Both the position numbers and the translations under genes were made by a program. A stretch of DNA of 64,000 bases. Source: Citrus sinensis. Lineage: Eukaryota > Streptophyta > Magnoliopsida > Sapindales > Rutaceae. Positions within the stretch are counted from its first letter, which is position 1. Each line of letters starts with the position of its first letter. Positions 20,465 through 33,007 of this stretch are shown here, in pieces. The stretch lies in NCBI RefSeq assembly GCF_022201045.2, contig NC_068560.1, forward strand, positions 14,525,501 through 14,589,500, in the 5' to 3' direction. The notes beneath the pieces are model-generated. The model worked only from the letters and a program-made list of their open reading frames with translations, searched no databases and had not been told where the DNA came from.

Positions 20465-22090
20465 AAAAAAATATAGAATGATGTTATGCAGTATTATATT
20501 GAATTCAATTAGCCAAGATATAGATATATTATTTCGCAAGAGAATATTTAATGAATTAAGCTATTTTAACTTAAATTTATGTCTTAAAATTTTGATAAAA
20601 ATTCTAGGTTATTGATTTTATGCAATCTAATAATAAATGAATTTACAATTACATTTTTAGAAGTTGTGTATAAATTATATAAACTTATAAGGGATGCAAA
20701 TTGATTCACTTGGTAAATTCTCTTGTGGAATTTTTTTCATCATAGGAATTAATTAGACTTGCTAATTAGAATTGCATAGTATCACATCAATTTGCTTGAA
20801 AATAAGAACAATTTAAAATGCATTGTATATAATTCTTAATCTTATAAAAACTATAAAAAATTTCAATGTAAGCCCTAATAAGAATTCATAAATATTAAAA
20901 AAATATACATATACAATATTTTGTTCCCAAATCTACTTAAAATATAGATATTGGTTCAGCAAACTTGATGCGAACTGTTAGGCAAATTTGATTGTACTCG
21001 TAAGCGCATGAATCTATTGTATAATAAATTTTGTGATGACGAGTGTCGATCCCACGAGGAGGTAGATTTAATTATGCGTAGGGTTAATTTTCTAGGTGTA
21101 TATTTGAGTTGGTTGGAAGTGAATTTTTTTAATTTAAGATTTAAAATAAAATGACGAGAATGAATTAAAGACGAAAACAATGCAAATGAAATGTTTGAGT
21201 CTCTGAATTTACACTCAACATTCATCATGGGCTTAATATTTCCTTTTGAATTCCAATTAATTTGTGAGGGGGGGGGGGTATTTCCACTCCTCCTAATTCT
21301 CACTCTAATAAATATGGTATCAAGCTCTTAGTATGCTAGAGATAATGATCTTCCACTAAGTGTGGTGTCAAGAACATGTTGTGCCAAACGATAATAATCA
21401 TTTTTTCGACAACGTGGCAAGACCATCCACTAAGTAGCTTAGATACACTCTCTATCGACATTGAGTCAAGACAACTCACAAAATACTAGAGGAAAATGTT
21501 CTCTCTAATTAATATGGTGCTAAGTGCTTATTGTGCCAGACAGTAACAGTCTTTCACTAGGGAGCCAGTATACCATGTAAAATTTAGACAAGATATATTG
21601 TCTGTCGACAATGAGTTAAAACAACCACATAAACTTACGTAATTAAGCCCATGGATCATGTTGAGTCTTCACCTTCAACTCAAGCTTGAAACTAAAGTAG
21701 TTACTCATAATTGAACTAGGGGTAAAATGATAATTTTATTAAAGTACATAGAAAATACAAGATGGAGAGAGAATTACAGAAAATAGAGCTAAAAAATGAA
21801 TTCAGGGTCTCAAGTTGGAGGATAGCCTCTATTTATAGATACAATGAGTAAATCATAGTTATCAGATGAAAACAATTCGAATGCTCAAGATTGCACCACG
21901 TGGCAACCTGTGATTGGTTAGAACACATCATCAATCAACACCACATTCGCATTTCGATCCAATAAAATGTTGTCATGTCATCGGTCAATGCCACATCAAT
22001 ATTTTGGTCCAAGAGCATCCCGCCATATCATCAGTCAACGCTACATAATCAGTTAATGCCACATTATTGATCCAATAAGATGCGTATATG
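20465..22090. other. Intergenic repeat-like DNA, no supported gene
   Basis: AT-rich sequence. It includes GACGAGTGTCGATCCCACGA near 21,040, a phrase I have often met in plant dispersed repeats, and a run of ten G at 21,269-21,278. Alternating phrases such as TGTGCCAgACgrTAACArTC and TCTcTcGACAaTGAGTcAA recur (21,310-21,630), suggesting an old, imperfect internal duplication. I cannot assign an element class. Confidence 0.4.
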
Positions 22091-22837
22091 AAATACTAGT
22101 AATGCAACCCAAGAGGGGGGCTGAATTAGGTTTTTAAAACTTAAGCTAAACAAACCACACAATAATTCAAAATATTACCTTAATGAAATAAAAAATAATA
22201 AATTTAATAAAGCACAATAATAACAAAGTAAGAGAAGAGAGAGCAAATACAATGATTTTTACCTGATTCGGCGAATTGTGCTTATGTCCACGCCTCCAAG
22301 CTCACTGGGCTTGATGATTTCACTAAGTAAGCCTCCAAGGTTTCAAACCACTCTTACAATTGACTTCTAATGTGTCAATAAACCTTTACAATAAGATTAT
22401 TATTCTCAGTCTTTTAACTCAAGTGTATCCTAACACTTACAATCACTCAAAGATAAAAATCACAAGTGAAATTTTCTCTCACACAATATGTTTGATTTCA
22501 AATGATAGCTCAAATGTGTGAATAAAATTAAATAAAATCAAGTTTCAAGCTCAATAATAGTTGTGTACTTAATAGCAAGCTCAATGATAATCGTTAGATC
22601 ACTTTTTGTTTAAATTTGATTGAGCCATTTTATAGATAGAGCTGAAAACTAGTCGTTGTTGACTTTCTGCACATAATTGGATCGCCATTTTGACTTGAGC
22701 AAGTGACTGTTGTGCCCAAATTCAAATTGTCGGATCACTGTTACCAAAATATCGGATTACCGTTATCGCTCCAGAACCTTGTCTAAAGATATTGGTTATC
22801 CATTTGACATAAACAATTTACTGTTTGTAGGATGATT

Positions 22838-23254
22838 GCTCTCTGGAATGTTATCGGTTTATCATTATCAATAAACGGTTCGTCGTTATCTGAAATTTGC
22901 TCTATGGAATGCAATCATTTCACCGTTATCCATAAATGGTTTTCTGTTATCTAAAAGTTGCTCTATGGAATGCAATCATTTCACCGTTATCCATAAATGG
23001 TTTTCTATTATCTAAAAGTTGCTCTCTGGAATGCAATCGATTCATCGTTATTCATAAACGATTTTCTATTATCTGAAAGTTGCTCCCTGGAATGCAATTG
23101 GTTCATCGTTATCCTTATGCCGTTATCTAAAACTTGCTCTCTGGAATGCAATCGATTCACCGTTATTCCTAAACGATTTGTCGTTATCTTAAAACTTACT
23201 CTTTGGAATGCAATTGGTTTGCCATTTTCTAATAAACAGTTCACCATTTTCTTA
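22838..23254. repeat. 61-bp minisatellite, seven units
   Basis: Units start with GCTCTcTGGAATGcAATC at 22838, 22899, 22960, 23021, 23082, 23136 and (as ACTCTTTGG) 23198. Five steps of the array are 61, 61, 61, 61 and 54 bp, the last 62. Each unit contains CGTTATCcATAAACGgTTT, a short imperfect inverted repeat. Open frames across both strands follow the periodicity and are not genes. The array lies in repeat-like DNA that starts near 22,100 with AAGAGGGGGGCTGAATTAGG, a phrase typical of plant LTR-element leaders. Confidence 0.9.
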
Positions 23255-23572
23255 GAATATTATACAGCTTACAGATTCTGATCCGATTAACAAAATTTTT
23301 AGACTTATCAGTTTAAAACTTGTTTGTTATCAACAAAATCATTATCATCAAAATCATTAAACATATAAGTTAACAATATATGTGAATAGTGTCGAATACC
23401 CCTTTATACTCTTCCTAAGGTTTTCAACCGTTCTGAGTTCAAAAAATGCCATATGTTTTACTGTCCAACTTCTTATTAGTCGTGAAATGGTCAAAATATC
23501 TCTGAAATACATAAAATACTTAAATTGTAATAAAATACACATTATAAAAACTTAAAGGATTTAAACATATAA

Positions 23573-23862
23573 AAGTAGAAATGTTAGTGAGACTTGGAGT
23601 ACAAAATGATAATTTTATCCCTTATAAATATGCATTACCCAGTACTCAACACGAACGCCAAAGTAAAATTTTAAGACCCACACTTAATTTAATGTTTCAA
23701 TTGCCCAAGGAAGTTCTAAACATATAAAAGTAGAAATGTTAGTGAGACTTGGAGTACAAACTAATAATTTTATCCCTTATAAATATGCATTACCCAGTAC
23801 TCAACACGAACGCCAAAGTAAAATTTTGAGACCCATACTTAATTTAATGTTTCAATTGCCCA
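23573..23862. repeat. 145-bp tandem duplication
   Basis: Copies 23573-23717 and 23718-23862 both start AAACATATAAAAGTAGAAAT and end in TTGCCCAAGrAAGTTCT. Only a handful of bases differ, so the duplication is fairly recent. Confidence 0.9.
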
Positions 23863-25190
23863 AGAAAGTTCTAAATATATTTAAGCCCAACAAAAATCTT
23901 GGCCCAATGTTTTAAAAAACATGAACCAGAGGTATAGAAAATGATTTTGACGTCACACTTAAGATGTAGATGAGAAAATGAGTGATAAGTCTAGCTTGTA
24001 ACACTACAAGAATGCAAATTCTTGATAAGTTCACAAGTTCTCAAAAGAACTAAAGAAAGAATGATATTTCAAATTCAAATAATATTAATCTCCAAAATTA
24101 TTTGTTACATAGTAAGATTGTTAACTTTTAAATAGGCTAATAGAAAACCAAGATACTAAAAATATACTTAGAATCATTGGAGCAACCTTTCAAGTATAGG
24201 TTTGTCAAAGGATGCTTGAAAAATTTTCACCAACCCACCATTATTAATGCTAGTCTTTGAAAAACTTATTGTTGGCCTACCATAACCATCATTAATGATA
24301 AACTTACCTAACATATTGACAAACTTAAAATACAACAAATAAATGAAAGGGTGGTTAGAATTCCTAAGCCTGAATAGGCTGTAATAAATTAGTCATAACT
24401 TATTCTAGAGAACTCTAAATCCAGCTCTGTACTTTGCATTAAGTTAACTTAATCATCTTTCTAAGGTATATAGCTTGCACATTAATTTCAACTCAATTAA
24501 TACCAGCTTTGTTCCGAATTGCCCTTTTTGCATTTGACTTAAATTGTGTATTTGGTTGTCTAATAGTTTGAATAATGCTCACAATGTCCTGTCTTCTCTC
24601 TAAGCCCAAATCATGTCTTGGCATCTTGAATTGCATCTTCAGTCCACATTTTCTCAATTAATCTATTTAAAGCAGCTTGCATCTTTTTGCCTCTAACTCT
24701 TATAATTGAGCCTTTATAAATGTGCAAAAAATCAGTTGAAACTTTAATGGTATTTCCTTGATGGTTCTCATCAAAACTTTAATCCAAAACCTAGAAATAT
24801 TAAAGTATAAACTCCTTACAAAATAATAGTGACCAGTAAAAATTCAAATGATAATTTATAATTTATAATCTATGTGTTTACTTATTTTATTGTCCTTTTT
24901 TCCTTAATAATTTCTTTTAAGTCATAAATGGAAAAAAATATCATTCCAGTGTAGGACTATATGATTAAATCATATTATAATAAATAAGTATATTTAAATT
25001 AACAGAATTAAAATAACATTTCATATTCTCAATATCACCAATAATACATCTTTCATTTCTATGTATACTCAAAGGCACAATACATTTTCCATAATACAAC
25101 TTTTTACATTGTTAAACTAATTTATGACCATTTTTCAATAACTCTAGATAATCTCCATTAACTTCCATTGACCAATACATCTTTGTAGAA
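23863..25190. other. Intergenic, no supported gene
   Basis: AT-rich sequence. On the minus strand near 24,650-24,480 a broken frame reads like degraded coding DNA (KMPRHDLGLERRQDIVSIIQ) but I do not recognise the family. CACTACAAGAATGC at 24,003 resembles a CACTA terminus but has no partner that I can find. Confidence 0.4.
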
Positions 25191-26110
25191 AAAAAATTTA
25201 AAAATAATAGCAAATTAAAACTCAAAATAGCAATAGATTAACACAAAACAATAGCAAATTAAAATCCAAAATAGAAATAAATTAGTACAAAAATAATAAA
25301 ACTTTTACCCAAAAAAGCCAAAAAAAATAGAAGGGAATTAATCCCAAAAATAGCAAAAATAAACCAAAATAGTAGAAAATTAAGCCCTAAAATAGTAAAA
25401 AATTTACCCAAAAAACAACAGAAAATCAGCCCAAAAATAGAAGCAAATCAACACAAAAAGTGCAGAAATTAAACCCAAAAACAACAGACGACAGAACCAA
25501 AAAAGAGGAAGCACACCAAGCCAAAAAAGCAAAAAAAAAATACAGTATAAAATTAACTCAGAAATGGTAGGATGTAAAACCCTGAAACAATAGGAAACAA
25601 ACCCATAAACACTAAAAAATCGAGCCCAAAAATTATACAAAATTTACTAGAAACAGTAGCAAACGCAAATCAACCCAAAAATAAAAGAAAATCAACACCA
25701 AAAACTACTGCAAATTAACACAAAAACAATAGAAAAAAAGCAAAAAAAAAAGGTCGGTAATCCAACATAAAAGCAAAAGAGTATCCCATAAATAAAAGTA
25801 ATACAATAAAAAAGAAAAAAGAAAAAAGAAAATAGCAGCGAATCCATACATAAAGAAGAGCTAACCAACGCAAAAAATAACAGCAAATTAAGCCCAAAAA
25901 AGTAGGAAACAAAGCCAAAAAATATAGTAGGTAGTAAAAAAAAAACTAGCAAAAACTTATCCTAGAAACAACACAAAAATAGTGTAAAATAACAACGAAT
26001 CCACCCAGAAACATAAGCAAATCAACAAAAAAAGTGAAGCAAAATTAACCTAAAACAGTAGGAAAAAACCCAAAAAATAGCAAGTGCAAAACAATTATTT
26101 GTCCAATCAC
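25190..26110. repeat. A-rich degenerate tandem repeat
   Basis: About 900 bp in which short phrases such as CCCAAAAATAGCAAATTAA and AACCAAAAATAG recur every 20-30 bases with drift. The plus strand is over half A, so minus-strand frames look like hydrophobic Phe/Leu-rich proteins. These are compositional artefacts. Confidence 0.75.
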
Positions 26111-26449
26111 TAGTACGGTAGATTAAAGCAATTCAGTAGGCAACAAAGGTAAAAAAGTCAAAATTGATATAAACCAAAAATAATATCATATTAAACCCAA
26201 ACCAACCAACAACATTAAAACAACAACAACAACGTATGGCATGAAGATAATCAAATAGTAACTAACCTTGTTGTTAACCATGAAATGGACTAGCGATGCT
26301 CTGGTATGATAGAAACGAAAGAAAAGAACATGATGGTGGTGCTAGTGAGACTAAACACATTCTGGTGAAGGTGAAAGTGAAACGAGCGGTGGTAGAGCGT
26401 GCACTGTGGCGATTCACAGCTATTCTAATGGTAAAATAATGGTACTTGT

Positions 26450-29370
26450 TGATATGTATTGGAAGAAAATCACAAGAAATATAAGCTAATTTCCCATTTC
26501 CAAGGGGAATTCCTCTTTATTGAAAGTAAAATCTAAGATAATTTTTCACACCTGTACTTCCTGCAGATAGATAGAAATAACAAAAAAGTTGTTGTAGAGC
26601 TAGCTTTATTACATACTCTTATATATAAAAAAAAAAAACTCTAAACTATTTCCCTAATGAGACCTATCGCAGCAACTAATCCTTATCTTGCCACTTTATT
26701 TAATCATCTCAATCCATCCATCTCAAATCAGACTTGCCTTAAGGCAAAAATTCTTGATACTTTTGTCCGAGGTCATATGTTGTTTCCCATATAGCATCTT
26801 TTGGACTAGCATTTGACCAAGACTTGAGTGACATCCTTATTATTCTTTTTAACCATGCAATGGTCCAATACTACAATAGGTTTGACACAAAAATGTCCAT
26901 TAGCATCCACCAAAAGGGATATGTAGAAGTGAAAATGACTAGCTACCTAACTTCTTTTTAAGGTGGGAAACATGAAATAATGGGTGAATTGCTAATCCTA
27001 CTAGCAATTGTAATTTGTAGGCTTCCTATACGATACGAACTTGAATTGGAAAAAGTCCATAGAAATTTGGAGCTAACTTTCTATTGCCCTTCCAAGCAAC
27101 AAAAGCTTGATGAAATCATTGCTAGCGGAGAAAAATCAGATCACCAACTTTGAACTCTCGATTAATGCTTTTGGCATCATGAATCTTCTTCATTCGATGT
27201 TGGGGCTTAATTAAATTTTCTCTGAGTAATCAAATCATTTTGTCACGATCTTGCAAACTAGTATCCAATGAGTTTACATTTGAATCTCCTCAGTTATACA
27301 TTATATATGAAGGTGGAGCTCTTCCGTACATTGCTTCAAATGATGTGAGTTTTATAGCAGTATAAAAATTTGTGTTGAACTAGTACTTGGCCATAGGTAG
27401 CTAACGAACACATTCCTTAGGCTTGTCACCGTCATAAATCTTAAATAATATGCCAAACAATAATTGACCATTTTAGTTTGGCCATTTGTTGCAGGTGGCA
27501 TGCAAAACTCATAAGAAGTTTGGTGTCGTAAATGTTAAAAAATCCCTGCCCAAAATTGCTAGTGAAAATATGATGATCACTTACTATTGTCTTTCGAAGT
27601 CGACGTACCTTGAAAACATTGTCCATAAAGATTTGAGCTACTTCTAATGTGGTATAAGGATACTTGAGTGGAATAAAGTGTGAGTACTTGTTGAGTCGAT
27701 CAACTGCTATAAATATGACGTTTTACCATGCAAATGGAGAAGTTCTTTTACAAAATCCATAGAAATATCAATTCAAGGACACTCTGATATAGGTAATGAT
27801 TGAAGTAGGCAAGGCACAACCACTGTTTTATTCTTGTTTCTCTAACAACTATCACATTTGGTAATATATTTGTAGACATGATGGTGGAGACCTTTCCAAC
27901 AAAAACTTTATTTGATTCTATGGAGCGTCTTTTGAACTTCAGAATGACCTCCACAAGGACCATTATGTGCCTTAAATAAGATTTAAGATCTGAGGAGAGA
28001 GTTTGGTCCAACTCACATTTGCCTTTTATAAAGGATTCGATCTTGATCTAGAGTGAAACTAAGTACTGCTTTTGGGTCAGCCTACAAGCTTCTAATTAGC
28101 ACTATAGGTTGTTGATGAACTTGCCATTCACGCTTCAATTGTTCCAACCAGTCAGAGACTTAAAAGGTTATAGCTAACGCCAACACTTGATCTTAATTTT
28201 TTTTTTTTTTAGAAAAGGCATCTGCCATTTTGTTTTCTGAACCACTTCGTTAAATAATCTCAAAATTATAACCTAGCAATTTAGTTAGCCATTTGTGTCG
28301 CACAAGTGTAGTAATTCTTTGCTCAAGAAAATATTTCAAACTAAAGTGATCGATTTTTACCTTGAAATGTTGGCCCATAAAGTAAGGTCTCTATTTGGTA
28401 ATTGCAAACACTAGCCAACAACTCATTTTCCCAAGTTGAGAGGCTAAGATTTTTTTTCAAAAAGAGCCTTATTAATAAAGACGATTAGTTTTCCTTCTTG
28501 CATTAGTACTACCCTAATACCGCTTCCACATGCATCACATTCTACCACAAAAACCTTACTAAAGTCAGGCATGGCTAAAACTGGTGTTGTTGTCCCAGCA
28601 CGCTTTAGTTGTTCAAATGTTTCTGTTGCTGTAATTGTCCATACAAGATTGTCTTTTTTCAGCAAGTCAGTGAGAGGCATACTTATCTTGTCGTAATCTT
28701 TAACAAGCCTCTTATATTATCCTGTTATCCCCAAGAAATCTCTTAATGACTTCAGACTTGCAGGTTAAGGCCAAGCTTGCATGCAAATTTGGTAGTATCC
28801 AGACCGTAAGTCTAATTTGGAGAAGTATCGACTACCATTAAATTCATCAATCATCAGAATTGAAAATTTATCTTTAATTGTTTCCTTATTGAAAATTTAT
28901 CTTTATGGTCTTGTGCTCTTGGTGGCGGTAGGCCTTTAGGTTTTGAAGAAAAAACATATTCAAATTGGCTTAGTAATTTCACCAAGTCAGGTTCAAGGCA
29001 TACCTCAAAGTTCACAGTTCCTAATGTTGAATTTGGGTAGATGGAACATAATTGTGCCATGGCCCCATGATTAGATTGTTGTAATAAATGCTTCACTCGG
29101 CTCTACCAATTTAATAAGTCTAGTTGTTGCCCTCCTCCGCACATTTCTCTTTCCTTTTGTCGTAAATTCCATTTTTCATATTTTTAAAATCCCACATTAT
29201 TAGTCCTAACTTAGCCAGCTGCTCCACAGCAAGCACTAAGTCACACCCATCTAAAGGTAACAATCTCAACTCTAAATATGGTACCTTGTCTGTAATTTTT
29301 TGCAAATGACTGAGCTTGTTATTTGTGTTAGGGTGTTCGCAGCTAGGATTTTGCAGATTGGACATCAATC
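26450..29370 (-). mobile_element. Decayed Ty3/gypsy retrotransposon with chromodomain-type end
   Basis: Read on the minus strand the pol order is visible. The protease tail LPLDGCDLVLAVEQL and IMWDFKNM lie near 29,270-29,170. An RT start, [10 protein letters not shown], is near 28,830. LKSLRDFLGITG (28,760-28,725) and RNase H, PVLAMPDFSKVFVVECDA (28,600-28,530), follow. Integrase pieces are near 27,830 and at 27,480 (PPATNGQTKMVNYCL), and a chromodomain-like PKDAIWETTYDLG is near 26,790. The middle of RT, including the YxDD box, is deleted, and stops and frameshifts are everywhere. I see no clear 5' LTR. The left end (26,450-26,640) may hold a 3' LTR fragment. Confidence 0.8.
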
Positions 29371-29547
29371 CACGATTTTACGGATTATAAATTTTTAATC
29401 AAATCCAATCTACGAAATCCACGAATTGTTGAAATTCAATCCAAATCAAATTCATACATTTACTTGGTTTGTTCTCTTTTACATATGGCGCATACGCATG
29501 GTGGTCTTGGATACCTCAGTTGAGATTGTCTGGAGGACCACTATTTA

Positions 29548-31913
29548 AGCCATGTTTGGTTGGCAGGAGAGGAGGTGGGAGATGAGCTAAATTTAAAATC
29601 CTTAACAATTTCTTTTGTTTGGTTGGAATAAACTAACCGGGAATTAATCTCCATATAAATTTAATTTCTGCTATAGTTAGGAATTCAGTTTCTTCTATGA
29701 GGGGATGAGAATTCTAATTCCATAACTTAAAAAATATTCAAATTGTCATTTGTAACCATACTATATTTTTAAATTTGTAATTTTACCCTTTCTTAAATTT
29801 AAAATATGAAACCCTAAAATATTTTCAGTCTTACGCTTTCTCTCTAACCAACAGCCCCCTCTCCAATTTTTATCCATTTGCATAGCCGCTGCTACCGATT
29901 CATAGTTGTTACTGTCAATTCATCTGAAAATAAGAAGAACAAGATGAAAACAATGGTAAATTTTATGATTTCATAGATTTATTTAGTTGTTGATACGTTG
30001 ATTTTTTTTCATTTGTTGAGTTTATGATTCTGTTTGGTTGCTGAGAAAATTGTGGCTGAGTAATTTTTATTCTATGTGTTTGTTGAAACTAGACTTGATT
30101 AATTTCCTTGATTAATTAATTATGGCTGAGTTTATTGAACTAGCCTTGATTCGTTTGTTTGTTGAGTTTATGATTCTATTTAGTTGCTGAGAAATGTTGG
30201 CTAAGTTATTATTGTTTCGTTTGTTTATTCAACTAGCTTTGATTAATTGATTATGGGTAAGTTTATTGGAGTAGCATTGATTCGTTTGTTTGTTGAGTGT
30301 ATGATAATGGGAATTAGTACTGCTAATGTTCATCTTTGAGTTTGTTGATTTTGGTAAGTGTATAATTATTTCAATTAGGTAATGTTTTAAAGAATTTGAT
30401 GTGCTTTGCTATGTAACAAGTTCTAGTTTTCATTGTGCCAATCATAAATAAATCTATGGCTTCCGGGTAACAAGTTCTAGATTTCTTCCACCGCATTCTT
30501 TCAAATTCTATCATTTTGAATTTATGAAATTATATAAACTTATCTCTCTGAGCTTCCCATCTTCAATGTTTCTTCTAATGGATCATTATTATGCTTGATG
30601 TGGCAGTTACCTATATAACTTAATCATACTTACTTTTGATTTTAAAATTTATAATGTTGAGTGTGGACCTCCTTCATTGGCAATTATTGTTAGCATGTGA
30701 TTTAAGCATTTGCATTTCTAAAATTATATAAACTTGTCTCTCTGAGCTTCCCATCTTCAATTTTTCTTCATTAGGAGGGAGATGCCATATGATCCTTTTG
30801 AGGAAGCATTTGATACTGTAAATGAGGTGGAATCACTTGGAGGTAGCATGATAACTAGTATAGAAACCTCAAAAGAGTGGAATACATGGAGAACAATTTT
30901 AGCACAAGAGATGTATCATCAATGGAGAGCAAGTAGACAGAGCACATGAAAACTCCTTAAAAAAATTGTTATATTTTGTTATTCCATTTGTTGGATTGTA
31001 GATGTAATATTTGTTTTTGACTTTGGAGATTTTGTATTTTGATACATCTCTCTTAATGGTTAATTGTGATAATGTGACATCAATGCTTTATTTTATTTTA
31101 TTACTTTGTCCACATCTCTGTTTTTGGTTTGCCTCAATTAAGATTTAGTGTTCTTTACTGTTAATTTTTTAGGTTATATAATGTGCATTACAGCAAGATT
31201 ACTAGTGTTGTTCAGTTTTTATTGCTTGATGCTTAAAGCTTCTGGTTTTTATGGTTTAAAAATTATTGCAACTACTTTAGTCTTTAGACTGGAGATGGTG
31301 GTTGTGTTTGTGTTATCAGCTTGTAGGCCCAAGTGTTTATGTTTTATGGTTAGTAAAGTTCAGATCTTTATTAGCCTCCTTAATTCAAAAGAAAAAATAA
31401 ATTATCTTGTGTGCATGCTTTACTTCCTACTCTTTATTGGTTTATTTACTTAGATATTTATTACTTATGATTTTGTCTTCCGTTAGACAGTCTTTAGATT
31501 TCTACTTAATTTTTAATTTTTTTAATTTTTTGCATTTTTTTTTAAATTGTCAAAATTTAGAAGTATTTAAGTTTTATAAGGTTATTTTCTGCTGCACCCA
31601 CACTTGATCTTTGATATTTGATCAATGTTATTAATTAAGTCATATATATATATATATAAAGTTGACATAATTTTTTTTCCTTTTTTTTGGATGTAAGTTT
31701 ACATCATATTTGATTTATATCATTGATAGTTCAATATTAAGTCAAAGGATAAATTTGTCTAACCAGAAAAATTATAATTCATTTCCTTATGAAATTTTAT
31801 GTTAAACTAAACAATACAATTTAATTTCTCCATTCTCCTCTTCTCTTTTCTTCTCCCTTCCTCTCCATTTCACTCCTCTCCTTTTCTCTTCTTTCTTCAA
31901 ACCAAACACCACC
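29548..31913 (+). mobile_element. PIF/Harbinger derivative, copy 1
   Basis: The 2.37-kb element has termini AGCCATGTTTGGTTGG and, inverted at the other end, GGTGGTGTTTGGTTTG, flanked by TTA on both sides (29545-29547 and 31914-31916). A 3-bp TWA target and a GTTTGGTT terminus are PIF/Harbinger signatures. The body keeps only a transposase C-terminal exon (30782-30949) and AT-rich, repetitive spacer. An opposite-facing copy lies at 40983-43015. Homology between the two loci continues about 85 bp left of this terminus (to about 29,462), which simple transposition does not explain. Confidence 0.8.
30782..30949 (+). pseudogene. PIF/Harbinger transposase C-terminal remnant
   Basis: A 55-codon frame beginning MPYDPFEEAFDTVNEVE and ending EWNTWRTILAQEMYHQWR, then a stop. 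The ending resembles the tail of plant Harbinger transposases and ALP1-like proteins (WRdnlAxxMwxxWr). It follows a polypyrimidine-CATTAG acceptor, so it is probably the last exon of a deleted gene. The DDE nuclease core is missing. The same exon is kept in the second copy (41933-42100) with several replacements. Confidence 0.6.
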
Positions 31914-33007
31914 TTAGTATGTTATCTTCTAATTTTTACAGGTATGACAGTCAATTGTCCCTTTTTTTCCGGTAAGATATTCCTTATTTAATTCTACCAA
32001 ATCAAATATTCTCCTTTGGGCGATGGAGGCATTTTATGTAGCTAATATTTTAGATAATTTCTTCATCCACTTCACTTTTGACATGGGGTACCCCACTTAC
32101 TAACTTGACTATCAGGTGTATCAGGTGTAGGTATCCTCTGACGACTTATTTTAATCGTATAATACTATAAATTTTATTGACACGTGATACTTCATTATTG
32201 ATCTTTAATTTTTTCCCAAACAAATATAATAAGAAAAAATAATTAAAAATTTTAGGATATATATTTTATAATAAAAATTTAAAAGAAATAATTTTTTAGG
32301 ATGAAATTTTACAAGAAGATGAATACTTTTAATATATATTTTGTATTTTTTTAAGGGTAGGCTTCGGATCAATCCGATCCGATTTTAATTAATTTCGATC
32401 AGGTTTGGATTTGAAGTCAAATCCAATCGAATGAAATTTCTACAATTTTGATTTGATTCGGATCAGATCGGATTCGGGTCAATCCGAATCATCCGATCGG
32501 ATCTGCACTGTTAAAAAAAAGGGCTGAAAATTAAAAAATCCAAAGCACAATTCTAAACCTAATTCGTAACACTAACCGGTTCACCACTCACGCTCTGACA
32601 AAAACAACTCAAACTCGTGAAAATAGCTACGTTGATATTGATATTGAAATCAATACAAGTCAATTTCAGTTTTCTGATTATAAACCAAAATGGGTAAATG
32701 AAGAAATCCCATTTCTGTGATGCCGAGCCAGCTCCTGCTTTTTCAAATTTGCCGTCCGTCTCCCTGTCGCAGCTAGGTATCTATCACTCATTTCAATTCT
32801 GCAAATATTGCAATTGTTTGAAACATTTTTAGTTTTAATTCTAAGATTCAATCAGCTAAGTTTAACTTAATTTATAGTGCTTGTGAAAATGTGCACAATG
32901 ATATGCTTGATTTGATAACATTTTGATTTGCCGCATTGGAAATTTCATATTAGTTCTTAATTTGATTGATATTAAGTTAAATTGTTGTTTTATTTTATTT
33001 TTCAGCA
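31914..33007. other. Upstream region of PIG-M
   Basis: No gene seen. At 32,350-32,500 there is a cluster of CGGATC/GATCCG and GATTCGGATC-like inverted phrases, typical of short dispersed repeats. A probable non-coding first exon of PIG-M lies near 32,700-32,775 (donor CAGCTAG|GTATCT), with its intron ending TTTTTCAG at 33,005, three bases before the start codon. Confidence 0.45.

Noticed and set aside
24003..24016. CACTACAAGAATGC as a CACTA terminus
   Set aside because: No inverted partner, subterminal array or 3-bp duplication could be found nearby.
25404..25952. Hydrophobic, membrane-protein-like open frames on the minus strand
   Set aside because: They are the complement of an A-rich degenerate tandem repeat. 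Phe/Leu/Tyr content follows from base composition, and there is no promoter or family match.
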